From Symbiodinium natans (lineage: Eukaryota > Sar > Dinophyceae > Suessiales > Symbiodiniaceae), in NCBI GenBank assembly GCA_905221605.1, contig CAJNDS010002222.1, positions 465,373-529,372 of the forward strand: a stretch of DNA of 64,000 nucleotides, written 5' to 3'. Position 1 is the first letter of the stretch; each line of letters opens with the position of its first letter. This document shows, piece by piece, positions 51,951 to 60,900 of this stretch. The notes beneath the pieces were generated by a model, which did no database searches, had not been told where the DNA came from, and saw only the letters and a list, made by a program, of their open reading frames with translations. A program made the position numbers and the translations under genes.

Positions 51951-54900
51951 TAGGGTTTAGGGTTTAGGGTTTAGGGTTTAGGGTTTCGAGTTTAGGGTTT
52001 AGGGTTTAGGGTTTAGGGTTTAGGGGTTTGTGGGCTGGGATTTTATTGGCCCTTAATGTTACACGCTACGCGGCCCGCCTCGGCAAAAAAAAGGGGAGGG
52101 AGGCCAGTCCGGGGCAGGCACCCGAGCCCAAAATGCCCCCCCCCCCCCCCTAAACCCCGTAAACCCCCTAACCTCGATGAACCCCCTAAACCCCCTAACC
52201 CCCCTCACCCCCCTCATTCCCCTAACCCCCGCCTCCCTCACCCCCCTTTGGCCCCCCAAATCGCAACCAACCCTAAACCCCAAACCCCAAACCCCTACAC
52301 CCTAAACCCTAAACCCTAAACCCTAAACCCTAAAGGAGCACCTCATGCGGCTGCAGCGCCGGGCTTTGGATCGCGAGGTGCGGAGCCCCCCAAAAAGCCC
52401 CCAAACCTCAGCGCCCCTACCAGCGACTGAACCCGGGCAAACGAGTCTTCAAAGCAAAGAGAGCCTGGAAAGCCCCTAAGCGTTAATCCCCACAGAGAGA
52501 GAGAGCGAGAGAGAGAGAGAGAGAGACTCTGCCCCCAACCTCGAGCCTGAAAAAGCATCAAAGCCCTGAAAGGTCAAAAACCCTATACCCAAAAAAACCT
52601 TCCGCCCCCCCTGAAAACCCCTTAAAAGCCTGAACGTTTGCCTTTTTTTACCCCCAAACCCCTATGAAGCCCCCCTCTAACAAGCCCCATTAAACCTATA
52701 AATCCTGAGAAACCTCTTTGTAACCCTCAACCTTATTGAAGCCCCCTTTAAACACCCCCCCATCGAGAAACCCTAGAATCCCTGAGAAAGCCCCCTTTTG
52801 AACCCCAAAACCCCCTCCTCTATGGGAGTTTACGAAAATAGAGGGCCTCGAAAATAGACCCCCAAATACTAGGGTTTCCCTTATAGTAAGGACCCCAATA
52901 AGGTACCCCTAGTTTCGGAAACCCCCGTATGAACCCCCAGCCCCATATGAGAGGCGCAGAAGCAGCTTCTAGAAGCGGAGCGCTTTGAGCCGCTTGGGCG
53001 AAGAGGGGGGGCAGGCATGAAAAGGCCCTCAGCAACCGTAGGGTTCAGGGTTTTTGGGGTTTGGAGGGTCTTGGGTGTTTGGGGAAACCCTAAACCCTAA
53101 ACCCTAAAACCCTAAACCCTAAACCCTAAACCCTAAACCCTAAACCCTAAACCCTAAACCCTAAACCCTAAACCCTAAACCCTCCCCTCAAGGAAGTGGA
53201 GGGAGAAGCTCGAGCACCGGGACATGGCCAGGGCCAAGCTCTGGGAGCCGCCCGGCCTCGAGGGTTTAGGGTTTAGGGTTTAGGGTTTAGGGTTTAGGGT
53301 TTAGGGTTTAGGGCTTTAGGGTTTAGGGCTTTAGGGTTTAGGGCTTTGGGGTTTAGGGCTTTGGGCTTTAGGGTTTAGGGTTTAGGGCTTTAGGGTTTTG
53401 GGTTTAGGGCTTTGGGGTTTAGGGCTTTGGGCTTTAGGGTTTTAGGGTTTAGGGCTTTGGGGTTTAGGGTTTTGGGTTTTAGGGTTTAGGGCTTTAGGGT
53501 TTAGGCTTTAGGGCTTTAGGGTTTAGGGTTTAGGGCTTTGGGGTTTAGGGTTTTGGGTTTAGGGCTTTGGGGTTTAGGGCTTTGGGGTTTAGGGTTTTAG
53601 GGTTTTAGGGTTTAAGGGTTTTAGGGTTTAGGGTTGAGGGTTGACGGTTTAGGGGTTTAGGGGTTGAGGGTTTAGGGTTTAGGGTTTAGGGTGTAGGGGG
53701 AACTTGGCGAGGAGCATGCGTGTAGAAGTGCGCAAGGTTGGCCATGTGAGAATCACACGTCATGCTTTCGGGGTGCTGCACACGATGGCACTACTGCGGT
53801 GTGGAGCACAAGGCCCCTTCTCCCTCGTATTCACTCCTGAGGTCTTGTTTAGGGGGTGAACAGGGTTCAGGAAGTTTAGGCAGTCTGGGAGGCTCATGAC
53901 GTTTGGCAAGTTTAGGGTTTGGGGTCTAGAGGTTTCGGGTTTGGAGATGTGTAGGGTTTAGGAAGTGTTATGGTTTAGGGGGCGTGTAGGGCTTTGTTTA
54001 GGGGTGTACAGGTTTCAGGGCTTTCGGGTTTCGGCGGGGGGAAGCTTCAGGACTTTTGGGCTTTTGACGTTTCTGTTTTGTATTTTGTAGTTTGGCCGGG
54101 GGGTCCGGAGTTAGAGTGGGTTTTGGGGCCCTGTAAGGGTTTGTTTTGCTAGTGTTGGACCCGGAGTAGGCATCCCCCCACGTTTTAGGGTTCAGACTCC
54201 CTCCCTTATAAGCCCCCTAAACCCTAAACCCTAAACCCTAAACCCTAAACCCTAAACCCTAAACCCTAAACCCTAAACCCTAAACCCTAAACCCTAAACC
54301 CTAAACCCCAAACCAAAAAAGGGCAGCCTTTTTTTGTATTCCTAGGCTCTTTAGTTGCATCCCGGGGTCGGGTCTTTACTGCTTGCTGCCGCTCAGGGCT
54401 TGTTAGCCCTGAAACTCGAAGCCTGGTTCTTGGTCTTAGGGTTTAGGGTTTAGGGTTTAGGGTTTAGGGTTTAGGGTTTGGGGTTTGGGGTTTAGGGTTT
54501 AGGGTTTAGGGTTTAGGCTTAAACCGCACCCGAAGCCCTAAACCTCTAAAGCCCTAAACCCTGAAGTTTTTGGAAGCCTAAAACTCCAAGCCCTAAACCC
54601 AAACACCCTTGAACCTTTTAAAACCCTTAAAGCTTGGGATCTTCCCCTTATACTAACAGTCCTGAATCGGGATTGTACTAGGGGGTAGCCCAATCCCTAT
54701 ATTGAGGACTGTAAGTATAAAGGGGGAACATCCCAGCCTAAAGCCCCTAAAGCCCCATCTAAACGTCTGAAAGGATGCTACTGCCCAGGGTAGTTGCATG
54801 GTCCCTTAGTCTGGGCCCTTAAAGGAGTACCCCTTGTTTTCCTCTTACACACCCTATACACCTTAAGGGCCCATACATCAGAACCCTTTAAGGGGAGGTA

Positions 54901-57900
54901 AGGGGGACCATAAGGGCCCATGAAACCCAGATCCTGGGCCAGGAAATACTCTAAGGCCCTAAACCCGAAAACCCTGAAACCCTCCCTTAAACCCCCTTAA
55001 AGCCCTTAAACCCCCTTAAAGCCCTCAAAGCCCTTAAACCCCTTAACGCGCTCAAAGGCCCCCGAATGATGCTCCGGTCCCAGGAAATACCCCAAGGTGG
55101 CCGAGTCTACAAGGTCCCCTCGCTCCTCGCTGCCCGGCTTCTGCATAGTCTGGGGGTCACACGGCGCTTGGAGGTGGGTGTTTAGGGCTTAAGGGACATG
55201 AGAGAGAAAGCTCCTAGTAGGTGGTTCCTGGTTTTGCTTGAAGGTTGGTCTCCGTGTCGCCAAGCCCCTCCGCACGCTCGCACAGCCCGCGGTCCCACCT
55301 CAAGGCCACGGGGCCTGAGAATTTAGGGTTAAGGTTTAGTGTTTCAAGGGTTTTAGGGTTTAGGGCTTTAGAACGTTAGGGTCTTTAAGGGCTTTGTGGG
55401 GGTATTGGGGGCTTTAGGGGTTTCAGGTTGGGATGTTCCCCCCTTATACTCACAGTCCTTACTATTAGGGATGATCGTACCCCCCTACTATAATCCCTAT
55501 TCAGGACTGTTATAGGGTTTAGGGTTTAGGGTTTAGGGTTTAGGGTTTAGGGTTGTTAGTACGAGGGGGAGCATCCCAAGTTTCAGGTGTTCAGGGTTTG
55601 GGGGTTTAGGGTTTAGGGTTTAGGGTTTAGGGTTTAGGGTTTAGGGTTTAGGGTTTAGGGTTTAGGGTTTAGGGTTTAGGGTTTAGGGTTTAGGGTTTAG
55701 GGTTCAGTGCTGGCAGCCGCGAGCTTCTTTTTGACACTTCAGCTTCCCGTGCTCACGCACCAACTCTCCAGGCTGGCGGTGCCTTTCGGGACATGTTGTG
55801 CAAGGGTTTAGGGTCTAGGGTTTAGGGTTTAGGGTTTGGGTTTTAGGGTTTAGGGTTTAGGGCTATTCTAGGGGTCAGGGAGAGCGAACGGCAATCCACC
55901 CCCTAAACCCGATGCGGGGTAACCCAACTCCTAAGGTTTGAACCATGGGGCCCTTTATGTGGTCCCTTACCTTTGTTTATAGGGATCCGAAGTATGGGCC
56001 CTTATCATGTTTCGTGTCTATAAGGGTCGCATGACCCAAATGAACTTCGGATCCCCTATTTACCTTCAGCTCCTCAACAGCCACCCTAAACCCTAAACCC
56101 TAAACCCTAAACCCTAAACCCTAAACCCTAAACCCTAAACGACTGACTTTCAAAAAAAAACAACTAAACCGCCAGAGGTGCCATTCAGCCCTGGCCTTTC
56201 GCCATCCTCCTCAGCGGCAGCGTCCGCTCACCCGGAGATGAGGGGTTTACGAGATAAGGGGTACCTTACTGGGGTTCTTATCATAGGGTTTAGGGTTTAG
56301 GGTTTAGGGTTTAGGGTTTAGGGTTTAAGTTTGGGGTGTAGGGTCGTTTACGATATTAGTATTAGGGGTCTATATCAGGGGTCCCTTGTGTTCGTTAACC
56401 CCAGGGGGAAGAAGTCCAAGAAGTTAGCTTTGGAGTCTTTGGCTTTAGGAATTATTAGGTTTCGAGTTGAGGGTTTTGGGTGTACTTAATGAAGGTTTGG
56501 CGCAGGCTTTAGCATTGAAGGGTTTGGGAGTTGTCCCTGTCGTTTTGGCTTCGGGGTCCTGTTTTTGTAGTTTTTTGGGCGTCCGATTGGCTTTCGGGAT
56601 CTCTCCGCATGGCCGAAACTGCCCGCGAGCTTCTCTCGTGCACACAAGGCAGGTCTCGCTTCACAACACTTAGAGATGATAGCCAAACCATGCCTTGTCG
56701 AAGATCACAGTAGCCGCCATTTGGTTGAACTTCTCCAACGATTGGCACACTGGAGTTGAGAGAGACGGAGAGACACAAATAGAAATAGAGAGAGAGAGAG
56801 AGCGAGAGAGAGACGCAGACACTGACCACCTAGAGACACACGTACAGACACAATTACAGACACCGAGACACACCGAGACACACCGAGACACACAGACGGA
56901 CACACCCACAGACACAGATACAGATACTGAGAAATTCAGCCAGACTCGATGGCTAAACCCTAAACCCCTAGACCCTAATTCCTAAACTAACCCTAAACCC
57001 CCTAAAACCCTAAAATAACCCTAGAACCCTAAAGCCCAAACCCTCCGAAAAAAAGGCCCTAAACCCTAAACTAACCCTAAACCCCCTAAACCCTAAACTC
57101 ACCCTAAACCCCAAAGCCCCGAAGCCCCCTCCAACGTCGAGGCTCCTCTCGCCGCGGCAGCGGCTCAAGAGCTGGGACATGAACATCGCCACCTACACTC
57201 GCGAGGCGCCCTTTGACGTGCCGGGCTTTCGGTTTTTTGTTTGCCTTTTTTTTTTTTTTTTTTTTGGGGGGGGGGGGTGGGGTGGGGTTGGGGGTCGGGG
57301 GTTGGGGTGGTTTAGGGTTTAGGGTTTAGGGTTTAGGGGTTTAGGGTTTAGGGGGGTTGGGTGGGGTTTGTTGTGGGAGTTTTGTGGAGGTTTTGTGGAG
57401 TTTAGGGCAGGCGGACTTCGGGGGCTGCGGACACCAAAAACTCTTGAAGCCAAAGCCCTGTGAGGCCTGTCGAAGTGGAGCTACCCCTCAAAAGAATCCG
57501 AGCCCCTCCCCCGACCCTAAACCCTAAACCCTAAACCCGAAACACCAAACCCGGAAGCCGAGCTTCCCCCCCCCCAAAAGGCCCCTTGTGCCAAGTATCG
57601 CGCCCTTTGAGCCAAGCAGGAGGTGCACGAGCTCGAAAAAGAGCGGCGCGCCGACTTGGCCGACAAGGTGGATTTTAGGGTGTTCATTTAGGGTTTAGGG
57701 TTTAGGGTTTAGGGTTTAGGGTTTAGGGCCTCAGGGAGTTTTAGGTTGGGATGCTGTACGAACAGCTCCTGGTAGGGATGATGGTAGCACTAATAAGGAC
57801 TGTTGTGTCAGGGGGAACATCCCAAGTTTTGGGGGTTGAGGGGGTTGAGGGGTTTAGGTGCTTAGGGTTTGGGGGTTTTAGGTGTGTAGGGTTTAGGGTT

Positions 57901-60900
57901 TAGGGTTTAGGGGTTCAGGGGTTCAGGGCTTTGCGGTGGAGAGCTCCGATTTTGATCGACTTGGTCCAGCATGGTTGAAGGTGAAAGACGCCTGAGAAAG
58001 GCTGTTTCAGTAGATGAGCTCAGCGTGACTGGGTTTTGGAGTACTATACTTCAATACTTGTTTTGGTTCTGGGTTCCTATGATAGTTACTTAAAACTAAA
58101 CAGTATCTACTTTTTTGCTGCTCCAAAATAGGGTTGAAATCCGAACGTACCTGGGTAGGGGGAGGGGGGCGGGGGGAGGGGTGTTGGATGGATCACGATG
58201 TGTCTACTCAAGCATGTCGAAGAGATGTCTACAAACCCCAGGAGGCAAAAACCCCACGCAACTGAACCATACACCCCATACACCCCCAAACCCCTCGAAA
58301 GAAGCCTAAACCTTAAACCCTCAACCCCAAACCTCAGCCTTAAACCCTCAACCCCAAACCCAAAGCCGTAAACCCCAAACCACCAAACCCACAACCCGAA
58401 GCCCAAAACCCACAACCCCAAGCCCCTAAACCCTAAGCCCTAAACCCTAAACCCTAAACCCTAAACCCTAAACCCTAAACCCTAAACCCTAAACCCTAAA
58501 CCCTAACCCCAAGCCGCCCCCCACATCTTTGCTGTTTTCGCAGGAAGTGCGAGTTCTTCGGGTCGGCCTCTGAGAGCATGCTCTTGTGCCTGGCGGTGCA
58601 TAGGGTTTCAGGGTTTCGGGTTCAGGGTTTAGGGACTTAGGGACTTCGGGTTTAGGGCTTAATTTAGTTGAAAACACCCCCAAACCCTAAACCCTAAACC
58701 CTAAACCCTAAACGCTTAGGAGGAGGGCGGGGGGGGGGGGGGGGGGGCACTTGCCTGCCGACTTTTTTGGCCCCAAGGATCGGGAGACGCGATCTAAGGA
58801 GCGCAGTCGTCAGGAGGTGAGCCGCGCCCCCGGAGCTCTTCCGTTCCGTTTCGGGCTGTAGGGTTTAGGGTTTAGGGTTGAGGCTTTAGGGCTTTAGGGC
58901 TTTAGGGCTTTAGGGCTTTAGGGCTTTAGGGCTTTAGGGCTTTAGGGCTTTAGGGCTTTAGGGCTTTAGGGCTTTAGGGCTTTAGGGCTTTAGGGCTTTA
59001 GGGCTTAGGGCTTAGGATTTCGGAGTTTAGGTTTAGGGCTTAGGGTTCAGGGCTTAAGGTTTAGGATGCAGGGTTGAGGGCCTTTAGGGTTTCCTGGTGT
59101 TGCCAAAAAAACAGGGCTGGGCGCCCTGAAGAGAGCGACTTTGAAAAGGGGCCAAGTACGTCTTCATCTTGCACAACTGCAAGCCAGAGCCTTTACCATG
59201 TTGAAACGCAACCAAGCCAAGACCCGTGCCAGTGTTTGTGTCAGAGCACGCAAGTCATAGGCTTGCAGGGGGTGTGGCGGGGGGAGGGGACCCTCGAACG
59301 CATTCTGTAGTTTGAGTACCGCTCTGGGTAGATCACAAGGCTACGAGAAGTTGCACCTTCGGCGCACGGCGGAGCTCGAGGAAATCCGCCTGGCTCGCGA
59401 GGCAAAGAAGCAGCAGGCGGGGCTCTTTTGAGCCTTGGCATAGGGCCGGTAGGGTTGAAAATTCAGAATGTAAGCAAAATTTCGGGCTTGAGGGCAGTCG
59501 ACAACCTGAACTAGCGCCACCCTCTCTACCCGCGCGCTGAGGCGGACAAATCCTTAAATTCACCCTCGTTTCCAGGAGATCCAGAAGCGGAAGCGGGATC
59601 GGGAGCAGAAGCAGGAGGTCAGGGCCATGCACAGGCAGGGGGGAGTAGGGTTTAAGCCCTTTCGGCTTTAGGCGGTGTGTGCAGAATCTGGCCCCCTACA
59701 GCCCTAAACCCTAAACCCCAAGCCCTACTGAACCCTAAACCCTAGGATCCAGAAGCAGTGCCCGCGAGACCCCGACAAGCCCTAACCCTGAGCCCCGCAG
59801 CCCTACGAGCCCTGTAACAAGCCCCAAACCCAAAGCCCTGGCAATCCCTGGGACCCTAAGTCCCAAACCCTACCACCCTCGAGGCCCAGAAAAACACGCA
59901 AAGCAGCAGCTGGTGCCAACGGTCCTCAACTCCCAGAAGCTTCGGGTGTAGGGGCTTAGCCCTCGGAACCTGGGCCCCCCCCCCAAGGAAGAGGGTCTTT
60001 AAAAACCCTCTTCTGCTAGTGACTGTCGGCGTGTCTTCAGACTCGGCATGTTTTGTGCAGAGCGCACGTCTTGCAGTCTTTTAGGCGCAAGCACAAAGCT
60101 TGAACAAGTCACTTGTTACAAGTGCCCTGAGCACGAAACGCGTCGCTAACCCACGCTCGCGCCATAGAAAAACTGCATCCGCTCGGCTTGAGAGCGCATT
60201 CCCAGAGAAGAGATCCTGAGACTCCCTTCTTCCCCAGGGCCGGCGAAGTGGGAAGCAAGGAGTATGAGGAGACAGGGACTTTCACCCAAGGGCATTCAAA
60301 AGTGTTTTTTAAGGTTCTAAGGGGAGATCGTTTGGGGGGTTGCCTTTCGCTTCTTCCTAAAGTCCCGATAGGTTTGCGGGGAGCGATCTGCTTGGGTTTG
60401 GGCCCATGCAAAAAAGATGGTTGGGGTACTCAGTTTACTTACAAGCAAGCCCGAAACCCGAAACCCTGAACCCTGTAGCTGCGTGCAGGAGGACGAGGCA
60501 TACGGATAGATGCATCCCCTTACTTCGATGTGGTCCTTCCCACCCCCAGCCCTGGCCGCCCCCCCCCCCACCTGTGCCGGAACGCTCAACCCGAAGCACC
60601 AAACCCCTCGCAGACATGCTTGGGAGGGTTTACATGGAAGTAACCCTCAACCCGAAACCCTGAACCCTAAACCCTCAAGCCCCCTGGAACTTGAAATTAG
60701 AAAGAACAATTCCAAAAAAAGAAACTCCTCGAAGCGTTCCTCGAAACTTTCCTCGAAACTTTCCCCGGACCTGAACCCTCAATAATCTCAATAGGCCCTA
60801 AACCCTAAACCCTAAACCCTAAACCCTTAACCCTTAACCCTTAACCCTAAACCCTAAACCCTAAACCCAAACCCTAGAACCCCCACTGTCAGGGGCACAT

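Larger units (their letters stand above)
53699..57160. other. Long intron: arrays, MITEs, microsatellite
   Basis: CCCTAAA at 54219-54309 and 56083-56142; TTTAGGG at 54437-54515, 55597-55705, 55804-55862 and 56283-56330. Family-1 MITEs at 54633 and 55428. Palindromic stretches at about 54795-54930 (GCATGGTCCCTTA ... AAGGGCCCATG) and 55988-56057 (GGGATCCGAAG ... CTTCGGATCCC). GACACA-type microsatellite at 56771-56935. One weak exon candidate at 55093. Confidence 0.7.

Noticed and set aside
56509-56985. Several open frames with Ser/Leu or Thr/Asp periodicity
   Set aside because: They are products of the GA and GACACA microsatellite.
58858-59005. CRISPR-like regular repeat
   Set aside because: Units are contiguous with no spacers, and the genome is eukaryotic.
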